NCBI GenBank assembly: GCA_964519995.1
Contig: CAZFLY010000035.1
Coordinates: forward strand, 1 to 28,443
DNA from: CAZFLY01 sp964519995
GTDB taxonomy: Bacteria; Planctomycetota; Phycisphaerae; Sedimentisphaerales; Anaerobacaceae
Reading direction: 5' to 3'
DNA length: 28,443 bases
Shown here: one piece after another, positions 4,768 to 13,915 of the stretch
How positions within the stretch are numbered: the first letter of the stretch is position 1
How the letters are laid out: every line of letters starts with the position of its first letter
Notes under the pieces: generated by a model
Told to the model about the DNA's origin: nothing
What the model saw: the letters and a program-made list of their open reading frames with translations, nothing else
Databases searched by the model: none
Program-made: the position numbers and the translations under genes

Positions 4768-6212
4768 AAGGACAGATATTTAAATTCTGTTTTGCTTTGT
4801 CTGCATCAGGCCTTGTCATGTTTGCAGGCTGTATGGTCGGACCGAAGTATAAACGACCGGAAACTGCTGCGGACGCAGCGGACAGCTTCGTTCGAGCGGG
4901 GCAGCATAACCAGGATGTAAACGACCTTGCAAGCGTTGACAGATGGTGGGAACGATTTGCCGACCCGGTGACAGCCCAACTAGTAATACAGGTATTGGAA
5001 AACAACTATGACATTAAGGCTGCTGCGGCGCGGGTTCTGCAGGCAGAAGCGGCGCTGGCGCAAAGTCACGGTCCACTATGGCCCGATGTTTCATATAGCA
5101 TCAGCAGGGACCGCAGCAAACGTTCATTCAACTTCGGAGGCGGCAGGTTCAGCTTTATCAACACGACATGGACACAAGGCATTTCTGTTGTGTACGTGCT
5201 GGACTTGTGGGGCAAGCTCCGGCGTTCGGAAAGAGCAGCATGGGCGGATATGCTAAGCGCCGAGGCAAGCGGGCAGGCACTGATCAATTCAATAATTGCC
5301 ACGGTGGTTAACGCCAGGACGAACATCGCGACTCTTCAAAAGCAACTGGAGATAGCAAAGGCAAACATAGTTAGTCGCGAAAAGACACTGAAGATTGTAG
5401 AGCGCAGGTACAGCAATGGTCTTGTTGGACCTGTTGATGTGAGACTTGCACGCGAGAACCTTGAGGCGGCTAAAGCAGTCGAGCCGAGCATAGAAATGTC
5501 ACTTGCTATGGCCTATCACGCATTGGACGTTTTATTAGGACGACAGCCTGGAACATCACAACCACTGCCGCATACCTTAGGGGAGTTGCCGGATTTGGAA
5601 CCAGTACCTGTGGGCGTGCCAGCAGCACTGCTGGACCGTCGGCCTGATGTCAGTGCCGCAGAATTTTCCTTGCGTGCAGCTAACGAACGCATAGGGGCGA
5701 GCATAGCAGAGTTATTCCCCAATCTGACGTTGACGGGTAATCTCGGCAGAAATGCCGACCGTTGGGATGATGTCTGGCACAAATATTCAGAGACGTACTC
5801 GGGAATCATCAGTCTTGCCCAGCCCATATTTAGGGGTGGTCAGATTCGAGCAGGAATAAAGGCTTCTAAGGCAAGATATGAAGAGCTTGCTGCAAATTAC
5901 GCGTCAATTGTTTTGACCGCTATGCGTGAGGTAGAAGATGCGCTGGTAAGCGAGCAGATGTTGCAACAACAGCTTGAGCATACTGAGCGCCAGCTCAAGG
6001 AAGTTTTGGCAGCGGAGGAGCTTTCAAGACAACGTTATCAGTGGGGCGTGGAGGGGATACTATCTGTTCTCGAATCAGAACGGCGGCGAAGAATGGCTGA
6101 GGAACAAGTGGCAGTTTTAAAAGGACAACTCTGGACGACGAGAGTGAATCTTTTCCTGGCGCTTGGCGGTGACTGGGACTATCAAGAACAAGAGAAAGCG
6201 GTGACAAAATGA
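4764..6212 (+). CDS. Outer-membrane factor lipoprotein of RND efflux system 1 (NodT/TolC family)
   Basis: The 482-residue protein starts with a lipoprotein signal peptide ending VMFAGC, so Cys23 should be lipidated, followed by MVGPKYKRPE, the typical start of NodT-type efflux lipoproteins. The rest has the duplicated TolC architecture: helical hairpins rich in Ala/Gln/Glu (for example VLQAEAALAQSHGPLWPDV and LLDRRPDVSAAEFSLRAANERIG) and the repeat-2 counterpart AELFPNLTLTGNLG. It would form the trimeric outer-membrane and periplasmic exit duct of the tripartite pump. It overlaps tetR and the next gene by ATGA junctions, giving a tight operon. Length is normal for the family. Confidence 0.95.
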   Translation: MKGQIFKFCFALSASGLVMFAGCMVGPKYKRPETAADAADSFVRAGQHNQDVNDLASVDRWWERFADPVTAQLVIQVLENNYDIKAAAARVLQAEAALAQSHGPLWPDVSYSISRDRSKRSFNFGGGRFSFINTTWTQGISVVYVLDLWGKLRRSERAAWADMLSAEASGQALINSIIATVVNARTNIATLQKQLEIAKANIVSREKTLKIVERRYSNGLVGPVDVRLARENLEAAKAVEPSIEMSLAMAYHALDVLLGRQPGTSQPLPHTLGELPDLEPVPVGVPAALLDRRPDVSAAEFSLRAANERIGASIAELFPNLTLTGNLGRNADRWDDVWHKYSETYSGIISLAQPIFRGGQIRAGIKASKARYEELAANYASIVLTAMREVEDALVSEQMLQQQLEHTERQLKEVLAAEELSRQRYQWGVEGILSVLESERRRRMAEEQVAVLKGQLWTTRVNLFLALGGDWDYQEQEKAVTK

Positions 6213-7453
6213 CCGGAAAAAGAACACGAAAAAGACAAATCACAGGCCTAACGTCAAGAGCTCAAGGCAAGGGGCTGTTGCAAACGATATTGGTTATTCT
6301 GATCATCGTAATTTGTGTGTCTTTAGCTGGCTGGTTTGTGTACATGCGCGTAGTTCAAAAGGACTTGACCTTGTCAGAGAGTCTCAACAAGGAGGAGGCC
6401 CCTTTAAAAGTGGCGGCCGAGCCTATTGGAACCTCGAATATCTTTGAGACGATACCTGTTACCGGGACTTTCGAGGCTCTGGCGAGCGTTGAAATCATAC
6501 CCGAAATCGCAGGCCGATTAGAGCAACTACGTCTGCCGGATGGGACGCTAATTGATGTGGGCACTTCCATCCAAGCTGGTCAGGCTATCGCTGTTATTGA
6601 GCATTCGGTGCTTGAAGCAGCGGTTCAGCAGGCCCAGGCAGCACTTGTAACGGCCCAGGCCAACTTGGAAACAGCTCGGGTCACTCTTGCTGATGCCGAG
6701 CGTGAAAAGAAACGCATGGAGGGACTTCGTGAAGGTGGAGCCATACCCGAGCAGCAATATGATGCTGCCTGTACGGCGTACGACAGGGCGAAGGCCGGCT
6801 TAGAGGTCGTCAAGGCAAACGTCAAGCAAGCAGAAGCAGCGTTGACTACGGCCAAGATCACTCTTGGTAAGGCCACCATAAAAGCCCCTATCACGGCAGT
6901 TGTGTCAGACAAATATGTTGACGAAGCCGATATGGTCGGGCCGTCGACACCGCTGATAAGAATCGTCCAGATGAAGACGTTGAAGGTCCTGGGTGGTGTG
7001 GGCGAACGTTATCTGCCCCAGTTGGTACCGGGTAAGACACCGGTGTATGTTAACGCAGATGCCTATCCGCAGGATGTATTTGAGGGAACCGTCTATAGGA
7101 TTGGCGTGGCTGTCGACCCCGCAACACGCACCGCTAAGGTAGAGATTCGTATTCCCAATTCGGAAATGAGGTTAAAGCCTGGGATGTTTGCAAGAATGAC
7201 GATAGTTTTGCAAGAGAGAGAGAACGCCGTAGTTGTTCCCGATTCGGCTCTGATCAGAGAGCAAGGAAATGTGTATGTCTTTGTTGCCAATGGCGGTAAA
7301 GCACATCGACGAGAGGTGAAACTTGGATTATTGCAAAGCGAATATTATGAGGTGCTGGAAGGACTGTCGGTTGGTGAGCTGGTTGTTACGCGCGGCCGCA
7401 GACAAATAGAGGACGGCCAGGTAATTGAGGTCATTCAGGAGCTGAAAAAATGA
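6209..7453 (+). CDS. Periplasmic membrane fusion protein of RND efflux system 1 (HlyD/AcrA family)
   Basis: This 414-residue protein has one N-terminal membrane anchor (about 24-47) after a basic stretch, with no lipobox. It continues with the usual adaptor layout: barrel-sandwich/lipoyl half (VEIIPEIAGRLEQL, GQAIAVIEHSVLEAAV), an alpha-hairpin coiled coil (about 140-220, AQAALVTAQANLETARVTLADAEREKKR and its return arm), the second lipoyl half (ATIKAPITAVVSDKYVDEADMV), a beta-barrel and a membrane-proximal domain (LKPGMFARMTIV). It bridges the RND pump and the outer-membrane factor. ATGA overlaps join it to both neighbours. Confidence 0.95.
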   Translation: MTGKRTRKRQITGLTSRAQGKGLLQTILVILIIVICVSLAGWFVYMRVVQKDLTLSESLNKEEAPLKVAAEPIGTSNIFETIPVTGTFEALASVEIIPEIAGRLEQLRLPDGTLIDVGTSIQAGQAIAVIEHSVLEAAVQQAQAALVTAQANLETARVTLADAEREKKRMEGLREGGAIPEQQYDAACTAYDRAKAGLEVVKANVKQAEAALTTAKITLGKATIKAPITAVVSDKYVDEADMVGPSTPLIRIVQMKTLKVLGGVGERYLPQLVPGKTPVYVNADAYPQDVFEGTVYRIGVAVDPATRTAKVEIRIPNSEMRLKPGMFARMTIVLQERENAVVVPDSALIREQGNVYVFVANGGKAHRREVKLGLLQSEYYEVLEGLSVGELVVTRGRRQIEDGQVIEVIQELKK

Positions 7454-10400
7454 ATATTCCTGAATTTTCAGTTAAAAAGCCTGTTACGGTTTTTATGATA
7501 TTTCTCGGTGCTTTGATGGTTGGTGCTCTTTGTCTGGCCTTACTGCCTATTGACTCACTGCCGGAGATGGATTTGCCCGCTATCACTGTTATAACACAAT
7601 ATCCGGGAGCTGCGCCGGAGGAAGTAGAGAGCAAAGTAACCGAGATACTTGAGCGATATCTTTCTACCGTCCCGGAATTAGACCATATAACCTCCACCTC
7701 GATGGAGGATATGTCCACAATCGCGCTGTCATTTGATTGGGATACGGACTTAGATACGAGGGCAAATGAAGTCCGAGATGCCGTGGGAATGGCAAAGAGG
7801 GAGCTTCCTGACGAAGTAGAAGAACCTCGCGTTATGAAATTTGATATATCACAATTCCCAATTATGGTTTATGGAATAATGGCTGAGGAAAGCTATCCTC
7901 TACTCGAAGATATCCTGGAAGATGAGATTGCAGACCCTCTTAAACGGCTGCCCGGAGTCGGTACCGCCGCTGCTTACATACCTTTGCATCGTCAGATTAA
8001 TGTTGAATTTGACAGAGAAAGGCTCGCCAGTTATGCGCTCACGCCGCAGGACGTTATTTGGGCCATTATGAACGAGAATAAAGATACTTCTGCTGGAAAT
8101 GTCAAAATGGGTCTGACCGATTACCTGATTCGTGTACCCGGTGAATTCAAGCAGGTTGAGCCCATGCGCGAGATTGTATTGACCTCGCGAAACGGTTCCA
8201 TCGTTAAGCTCTCTGATATCGGAACGGTCGAAGACGGGTTCGAGGAGATCGAGCTATACATCAGAATCAACGGCCAGCGAGGGGCCATAGTAATTGTTCA
8301 AAAACAATCCGGGGCGAATACGGTGCAGGTGGCCCGGCTGGTTCGCAGAAGAATGGAAGAGCTAAAGAAACACCTGCCGCCTGACGTCAAAGTGATAAAT
8401 GTTATGGACTCATCCGAAGACATTGAGCGGACAATTCACGACCTTTCCAGCACTTTGCTGATAGGCGGATTGCTGGCCATGTCGGTTGTTCTTGTTTTTC
8501 TTCGTCAATGGCGGGCGACTATTGTAATTGCACTTACGATACCTTTCTCACTTATAGTAGCCATCATACTGATTTATTTTCTCGATTATACAATCAATAT
8601 GATGAGTATGTTTGCCATGATAATCGCTATTGGTATGGTTGTGGATAATGCCATTGTGATCCTGGAAAATATTACACGGCATCGAGAACAAGGAGAGCGT
8701 CCGAAAGAAGGAGCCGTGTACGGAGCTTCTGAAGTGGCGATGGCTATAACCGCTTCCACGCTAACGACGATATGTATTTTTTTTCCAATCCTTTTTGTTA
8801 AGGGAATCACCAAGATCATCTTCACCGAGTTTGCAGTCGTTATAAGTGTTGTTTTGCTTGCATCTCTGTTTTCGGCTATTACCCTTACTCCTATGCTTTC
8901 ATCCACACTGATGCATGCGTCCATGCAAAAAGGCAGGCGCGGCAGGTTCTTTTCTAAAACGGAGCAGATGTTTAAAGTGCTGGAAAATAGGTACTCCGAT
9001 GTTCTTTCCTGGGTGCTTGGTCATCGTATGATAGTTATTATGGCTGCCCTTGTTTTGTTTATTGGGAGTTTGTCTTTGGTGCCTTTACTCGGAAGTGAGT
9101 TTATGCCCAAAGAAGACACAGGCTTCATTCAGGGAACGGTAGAGCTACCCGTCGGCACCCGCGTAGAGGAGACTGCTCGTGCCATGGAAGCTCTCGAAGA
9201 TATTTTGAAAGATGAAATACCAGAGAGTGACAGAATCACCATATTTACAAGATGTGGAGTTAGTGGAGGTGGTCGTGGCCCCTCGTCAGGCGGTGAGGGT
9301 GCTCATATCGGCACTTTCGGCGTAAAATTAGTGCCCAAAGTGCAGCGCAATCGCGTTGTTGCAGATATTGCTGCAGTTATCAGGCAGCGTCTCAATGAGT
9401 CCCAAGGCATACTGCAAATCGAAAAATATTCTATAAGTACGGGTGACCCGATGGAAAGCATGATATTAGGTGGTGGACAACCATTGACAATCGACATCAT
9501 CGGCGATGATATGGAGGTAACGGATGAGATTGCCGCCAGGATCAAAAAGATTGCAGAGGATACTCCTGGAACGGTGGACGTTGGCGTGTCCCGAGTTAAG
9601 GGAAGGCCGGAAATTTGGGTTAACGTGGACCGTGCCAAGGCTTCAGCTATGGGGCTGAACGTATCGGATATTGGTGATACAATCCGAGCATCCTTTTATG
9701 GACGTCAGGCAAGCATGTATCGAGTTAAGGGAGATGAATATGACATATTCGTTCGCTTGCAAGAAAAAGACCGCCAGGATATACGTGAAGTTCAGGCGAC
9801 TACTGTTCGTTTGCCTGGTGGACAGTTGGTCCGTGTAGACAACGTGGCTCAGACCAAAATTGAATATGGGCCGGTCGAGATCCAACGCAAAGACCAGGGA
9901 CGAATTGTTAACGTGGAAGGTAATATTTACAAGCGCTCGCTCGGAGAAGTTGTCAGTGACGTAGAAGCTGAAATAGAAAAAATGGACATCCCCGCTGGGG
10001 TGGAAGTGTACATGGCAGGCCAGGCAGAAGAACAGCGGGAGTCTTTCTTCTGGCTGACATTGGCGTTGATTGTGGGGTCGGCCTTAGTATATATGGTTAT
10101 GGCTTCTCAGTTCGAGTCACTGCTTCATCCATTCGTCGTAATGTTTTCGATCCCGTTTGCATTCAGCGGAGCTATTGTGGCCATATTTCTGGGCGGACAT
10201 CATATAAGCATCGTAATCTTTCTCGGTTTGTTAATGTTAACAGGTATTGTAGTAAATAACGCGATTGTACTCATAGATTATATCAACATTCTTCGTGCCA
10301 GAGGCTTGGAGTTGAAGGAGGCTGTACGACGGGCGGGGCAAACCAGATTAAGGCCGGTTCTGATGACGGCATTTACCACGATTTTTGCCTTGATGCCAAT

Positions 10401-10551
10401 GGCCTTTGGCAAAGGCCAAGGTTCTGAGGTATGGAATCCGTTGGGCTTAACCATCATGGGCGGACTTTTAGTTTCGACCTTGGTAACGCTGGTTCTGGTT
10501 CCTACAATGTATAGTATTCTTGAAGCACGGGTCAAGAGAACTTCTCTTTGA
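7450..10551 (+). CDS. RND efflux pump inner-membrane permease 1
   Basis: The 1033-residue protein is a full-length RND permease: TM1 at the N-terminus (VFMIFLGALMVGALCLALL), a first porter domain, TM2-TM6 (about 335-490), a second large periplasmic loop (about 560-865) and TM8-TM12 at the end. It is driven by protons and exports substrates from the periplasm or membrane leaflet. In the TM4 relay the motif is GMVVDNAIVILEN, so Asp399 is present but the second Asp of AcrB-type pumps is Asn400. In TM10 GIVVNNAIVLID has Asn936 where AcrB has the relay lysine. These replacements are shared with pump 2. Substrate class cannot be assigned. The gene overlaps the adaptor gene by ATGA and is followed by a PII-like gene. 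Confidence 0.95.
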   Translation: MNIPEFSVKKPVTVFMIFLGALMVGALCLALLPIDSLPEMDLPAITVITQYPGAAPEEVESKVTEILERYLSTVPELDHITSTSMEDMSTIALSFDWDTDLDTRANEVRDAVGMAKRELPDEVEEPRVMKFDISQFPIMVYGIMAEESYPLLEDILEDEIADPLKRLPGVGTAAAYIPLHRQINVEFDRERLASYALTPQDVIWAIMNENKDTSAGNVKMGLTDYLIRVPGEFKQVEPMREIVLTSRNGSIVKLSDIGTVEDGFEEIELYIRINGQRGAIVIVQKQSGANTVQVARLVRRRMEELKKHLPPDVKVINVMDSSEDIERTIHDLSSTLLIGGLLAMSVVLVFLRQWRATIVIALTIPFSLIVAIILIYFLDYTINMMSMFAMIIAIGMVVDNAIVILENITRHREQGERPKEGAVYGASEVAMAITASTLTTICIFFPILFVKGITKIIFTEFAVVISVVLLASLFSAITLTPMLSSTLMHASMQKGRRGRFFSKTEQMFKVLENRYSDVLSWVLGHRMIVIMAALVLFIGSLSLVPLLGSEFMPKEDTGFIQGTVELPVGTRVEETARAMEALEDILKDEIPESDRITIFTRCGVSGGGRGPSSGGEGAHIGTFGVKLVPKVQRNRVVADIAAVIRQRLNESQGILQIEKYSISTGDPMESMILGGGQPLTIDIIGDDMEVTDEIAARIKKIAEDTPGTVDVGVSRVKGRPEIWVNVDRAKASAMGLNVSDIGDTIRASFYGRQASMYRVKGDEYDIFVRLQEKDRQDIREVQATTVRLPGGQLVRVDNVAQTKIEYGPVEIQRKDQGRIVNVEGNIYKRSLGEVVSDVEAEIEKMDIPAGVEVYMAGQAEEQRESFFWLTLALIVGSALVYMVMASQFESLLHPFVVMFSIPFAFSGAIVAIFLGGHHISIVIFLGLLMLTGIVVNNAIVLIDYINILRARGLELKEAVRRAGQTRLRPVLMTAFTTIFALMPMAFGKGQGSEVWNPLGLTIMGGLLVSTLVTLVLVPTMYSILEARVKRTSL

Positions 10552-10562
10552 AGGGCAAACAG

Positions 10563-10853
10563 ATGAAGTTTGTGTTGATTTGCTTTAATGAGGCAATCGA
10601 TGACGAAGTTATCGAGGTTCTTAATAAGGCTCAAGTGAGTGGCTATACCAAGTGGACAAAAGTTCTGGGGAAAGGCAAATCCAGCGGCCCACATTTGTAC
10701 AGCCACGTCTGGCCCAAAGCGAACAACGTCTTAGCTACCGTCGTTTCTGAAGATACTGCTGATGCTGTTCTCAAAGATATCCGGAAGATGCGAGAGAAGC
10801 TGGGTTCGGAAGGTATAAAGGCTTTCATTTGGGAGATAAAGGACGTTACTTAA
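10563..10853 (+). CDS. PII-like transporter-associated protein of efflux operon 1
   Basis: This 96-residue protein (MKFVLICFNEAIDDEVIEVL) looks like a small ferredoxin-fold PII-type protein. It has a central conserved segment YTKWTKVLGKGKSSGPHLYS, VWP shortly after, and an end REKLGSEGIKAFIWEIKDVT. It resembles the transporter-associated PII relatives found beside RND pumps, which I recall under the name PG0541 family. The ATG at 10563 is chosen because GAAGGG lies 7 bases upstream; an upstream TTG at 10548 overlaps the pump stop codon. It is 55% identical (53 of 96 by eye, no gaps) to the protein at 17036-17326. Its place after the pump suggests it senses a ligand or modulates pump activity from the cytoplasm; this role is inference. 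Confidence 0.85.
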   Translation: MKFVLICFNEAIDDEVIEVLNKAQVSGYTKWTKVLGKGKSSGPHLYSHVWPKANNVLATVVSEDTADAVLKDIRKMREKLGSEGIKAFIWEIKDVT

Positions 10854-10855
10854 AG

Positions 10856-11122
10856 CGGGAGACTCGGAGATTTCATCCCATCAAGCTGACAACTTTGACA
10901 ACCTTTTGCGGTTTGCTCCCCATGATCACTGAGAGGAGCCTGCAAGCGCGCTTTCTTGTGCCGATGGCCATAAGCCTTGCGTTCGGGGTTATGTTTGCGA
11001 CGAGCATAACGCTCCTCTTGGTGCCTTCGCTTTATATGATCCTGGAAGATGTTAAGGCAAAGATCGCCCGCAGAGCCGAAGAGAAAGTAGCAGCAGTACC
11101 TAAGGCACAAGTACCGGCATGA
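10856..11122 (+). pseudogene. C-terminal remnant of a third RND permease
   Basis: Three bases after the PII-like stop codon, a frame reads RETRRFHPIKLTTLTTFCGL, then LPMITERSLQARFLVPMAIS, LAFGVMFATSITLLLVPSLY and MILEDVKAKI. This is the end of an RND permease, covering TM11 and TM12. It is unlike the last 70 residues of pump 1 (RLRPVLMTAFTTIFALMPMAFG) and belongs to a different RND subgroup that has the SLQAxFLxPMA motif. The other roughly 950 residues are absent and no start codon or Shine-Dalgarno exists. The frame ends normally at 11122. It is most simply the relic of a pump gene lost by deletion or recombination. Confidence 0.75.
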
Positions 11123-11269
11123 CATATTCTTTTTAAGAGGATGGGGTGGTAATTATAGTTGCACAGAAGCTCTTCTGAGAGTAGGGTATTCGCAATAAAA
11201 AAGTAGGAGTATTCAAAATAAATATTGTGTTTTAATCCCTTGGGGATGAATGGATTGGAGATTTGAAAA

Positions 11270-12721
11270 ATGAGTAGGGAAGCGATTACCTGGATTGTCC
11301 TTGGGGTCACTGCAATATTGATATCGGGTGGATGTGTCAGTAGCGAGCATTTCTACAAAGAAGTCAGTTTATCACGAGGAGCGGCATACAGGCAGTGGAA
11401 GAGTCGCAAGGAACGCCAAGAACAGTCACGGCCTGCTATAAGCGGTACGCTCAGCGTAAAGGACTGTCTGAAATTATCTTTGGTACATAACAAGGTTTTA
11501 CAGCGTGTCCTGGAAGAAAAAGAGGTCGCCAGAGGAGACCGGCTGAAGTCCTATTCTGTTGCAGTGCCTTCAGTAGATCTTTCTGGCGAGTTTAGGAAAT
11601 TCAAGGGCGGAACAACGTACGACGTCAATACTGGTTCAGAGATAGTAAGCATCAATCTTGGTGATTTAGACGCCTATTCGACATCTCTAAGAGTTATTCA
11701 GCCAATCTACGCAGGTGGTTCAATACCAGCAACGTTGAACGCCGCCAAGCTGGGGACGTTACTTGCCGATCAGACAGTACAGGCAGCAATTCAGAATGTG
11801 GTTTATGCAGCACAGCATGCTTACTACGATATGGTACTTAGTCAGCACTTGGTCGAAATAAGCGCCGATGCCGTGCGCTCGGCCAAGGCGCATCTCGACA
11901 ATGTCAAACAAAAACGTCAGGGTGGGATGGCATCTGATTTTGATGTGCTAAGAGCAGAGGTAGAGCTGTCGAACTTCCAAGCTGAGCTGATAAGGAATCG
12001 AAATGTAATCAATATAGCAAAGGCTAACCTTGTTAAGGTTATGGGTGTCTCTCAAGACAGTAACTTTGTTTTGTCAGATGAGCTGGTCTATATTCCGTCG
12101 AAAATCACGATGGAGCAGGCAGTTGAAACAGCATTTAAGAATCGCCCGGATTTGTTTGCTCAGGAGTTTGACGTTAAATACCAAAAGGAGTTGTTGAAGA
12201 TAGCGCGTAGTCGTTACCTGCCGACAGTCGGTGCTTACGTCGATAGTTCATGGTCGAAGATTGCCCCGGACTATACGACATCTGTTGATGTAGGTCACCT
12301 CATGCAGATCGGCGTAACAGCGACACTTCCAATTTTTGACGGTTTTGGCCGTAAGGGAGAGATAGTTAAACAGAAGGCCCGGCTTAAACAGTCGCAGATA
12401 GACTTGATCGATACTGAGGAGACTGCTCTGTTTGAATTAACCAAGGCACTATTAAGCATTCAGGATGCAGAGGAATTTGTCGAGTCTCAGCGACTGAACC
12501 TTACCCGGGCTAAAGAAGGACTGCGCCTCTCTGAAGCAGGCTACACAGAGGGAACAAATACACAGGTTGAAATGATAGATGCGCAGGCTGCGCTGACAAC
12601 AGCAAGAGCGAATTACTACCAGGCAATATATTCTCATGTAGTTGCAAAACTGGACCTCCACAAGGCAATGGGCACTATTACGAACCATAAGGCCGATGCC
12701 GAGCTTCACGAATCACCGTGA
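11270..12721 (+). CDS. Outer-membrane factor (TolC family lipoprotein) of RND efflux system 2
   Basis: The 483-residue protein begins with a signal peptide and lipobox ILISGGC (Cys22). The mature part is typical TolC/OEP: SVKDCLKLSLVHNKVLQRVL opens the first repeat, with SLRVIQPIYAGGSIPATLNAA and the second-repeat counterpart TATLPIFDGFGRKGEI, and long amphipathic helices between. It should form the trimeric outer-membrane channel for pump 2. The ATG at 11270 has GGAG 9 bases upstream. It is quite different in sequence from the NodT-like factor of operon 1, so the two systems are not a recent duplication. A 147-base leader precedes it, with two small hairpins (11164-11177 and 11235-11247). 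Confidence 0.93.
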   Translation: MSREAITWIVLGVTAILISGGCVSSEHFYKEVSLSRGAAYRQWKSRKERQEQSRPAISGTLSVKDCLKLSLVHNKVLQRVLEEKEVARGDRLKSYSVAVPSVDLSGEFRKFKGGTTYDVNTGSEIVSINLGDLDAYSTSLRVIQPIYAGGSIPATLNAAKLGTLLADQTVQAAIQNVVYAAQHAYYDMVLSQHLVEISADAVRSAKAHLDNVKQKRQGGMASDFDVLRAEVELSNFQAELIRNRNVINIAKANLVKVMGVSQDSNFVLSDELVYIPSKITMEQAVETAFKNRPDLFAQEFDVKYQKELLKIARSRYLPTVGAYVDSSWSKIAPDYTTSVDVGHLMQIGVTATLPIFDGFGRKGEIVKQKARLKQSQIDLIDTEETALFELTKALLSIQDAEEFVESQRLNLTRAKEGLRLSEAGYTEGTNTQVEMIDAQAALTTARANYYQAIYSHVVAKLDLHKAMGTITNHKADAELHESP

Positions 12722-12778
12722 GAAAATGAAGAAGAGAAATAAACAGTAAAACAACTGCAAGCTACAAGGGCAACTGAA

Positions 12779-13915
12779 ATGAAAATACAACGAAGGACTT
12801 TGTATTGGGTGACGGCGTTTACATTTGTACTTTTTACGTTCTGGTATGCATACGCACACAGCTACGATGAAACAAAGGTCAAAAGAGCTAAGGTGCCTGT
12901 TGAAGTCGATGTTGTTACCCACGGCTCCATAGAAGAGACAATGGAGTTGACCGGCTGGGTAAGGGCAAATAATGTCGTGGCTGTGACAAGCAAAGTCGCT
13001 GGAAGAGTTGAGTCTTTAGAGCTTGTGCTTCAGGGCAATAAAACCGTCCCAGCAGAAGAAGGATTGGAGGTTAAGAAAGGCCAACAAATCGCCGTGATAG
13101 ACCACGATGTTTATCTGGCGCAATTAGCCGCGGCACAAGCTAGTGTTAGGGCTAGGGAGGTCGAACTTGCCGACGCCGAGCGAGAGAAAAAGCGTGTCGT
13201 ATCTTTGTACGAAAGTGGATCGGTAACGGAACAGAACAAAGACAAGGTTGTCACAGCCTCTGAACTGGCCGCTGCGAGTTTGAGCATGGCCAAGGCCAAT
13301 CTTGAGCTCGCCCAAATCAATCTCCGTGAATCGACAATTGTCAGTCCTATCGACGGCATAATTATTGCAAAACATATTGATGCGGGCAACATGATAGGTC
13401 AGGGTCAGCCTATTGTAACGGTAGCAAACATAAAGACAATCAAAGTGATGTTGGCACTTGCAGAAAGGTATGCCGATGAGATAAAAGCGAAAATGCCGGT
13501 AAAACTCAGAGTCGATGCCTACGAACAGCGCGAATTCGATGCCCAAGTATATTCGGTGTACCCGGCACTTGACCCACAGACCCATACAGTACAGGCAGAG
13601 ATAAGATTCAACAACGATGAACTATTACTGAAACCCGGCATGTTTGCGCGGGTTACTCTTGTAACACAGCAAAAGAATGATGTTGTAATTATTGACCGTG
13701 ATGTCATTCTCGGAGGCAAGATTAACGAACATTATGTGTATGTTGTTGAAGATGGAATCGCGAAAAAACGCTTTGTTGAAATCGGCATAACTGAATCTGC
13801 AAGATGTGAAATAGTAAACGGCTTGAAAAAAGGTGAGACACTTGTGGTTAACGGGATGCATTATCTAACCGACGACACCGAGGTAGAAGTTGTGCGGATA
13901 GAGGATATCAAATGA
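12779..13915 (+). CDS. Periplasmic membrane fusion protein of RND efflux system 2 (HlyD family)
   Basis: The 378-residue adaptor has one N-terminal anchor (about 8-26) and then the standard order: first lipoyl half (VVAVTSKVAGRVESLELVLQ, GQQIAVIDHDVYLAQL), alpha-hairpin (about 119-190), second lipoyl half (STIVSPIDGIIIAKHIDAGN), beta-barrel (MPVKLRVDAYEQREFDAQVY) and a membrane-proximal end with LKPGMFARVTLV. It contains ADAEREKKR as in adaptor 1, showing clear relationship. The ATG follows AAGGG by 8 bases. The 57-base gap from the outer-membrane factor gene and the ATGA overlap with the pump put it in one operon. Confidence 0.95.
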   Translation: MKIQRRTLYWVTAFTFVLFTFWYAYAHSYDETKVKRAKVPVEVDVVTHGSIEETMELTGWVRANNVVAVTSKVAGRVESLELVLQGNKTVPAEEGLEVKKGQQIAVIDHDVYLAQLAAAQASVRAREVELADAEREKKRVVSLYESGSVTEQNKDKVVTASELAAASLSMAKANLELAQINLRESTIVSPIDGIIIAKHIDAGNMIGQGQPIVTVANIKTIKVMLALAERYADEIKAKMPVKLRVDAYEQREFDAQVYSVYPALDPQTHTVQAEIRFNNDELLLKPGMFARVTLVTQQKNDVVIIDRDVILGGKINEHYVYVVEDGIAKKRFVEIGITESARCEIVNGLKKGETLVVNGMHYLTDDTEVEVVRIEDIK

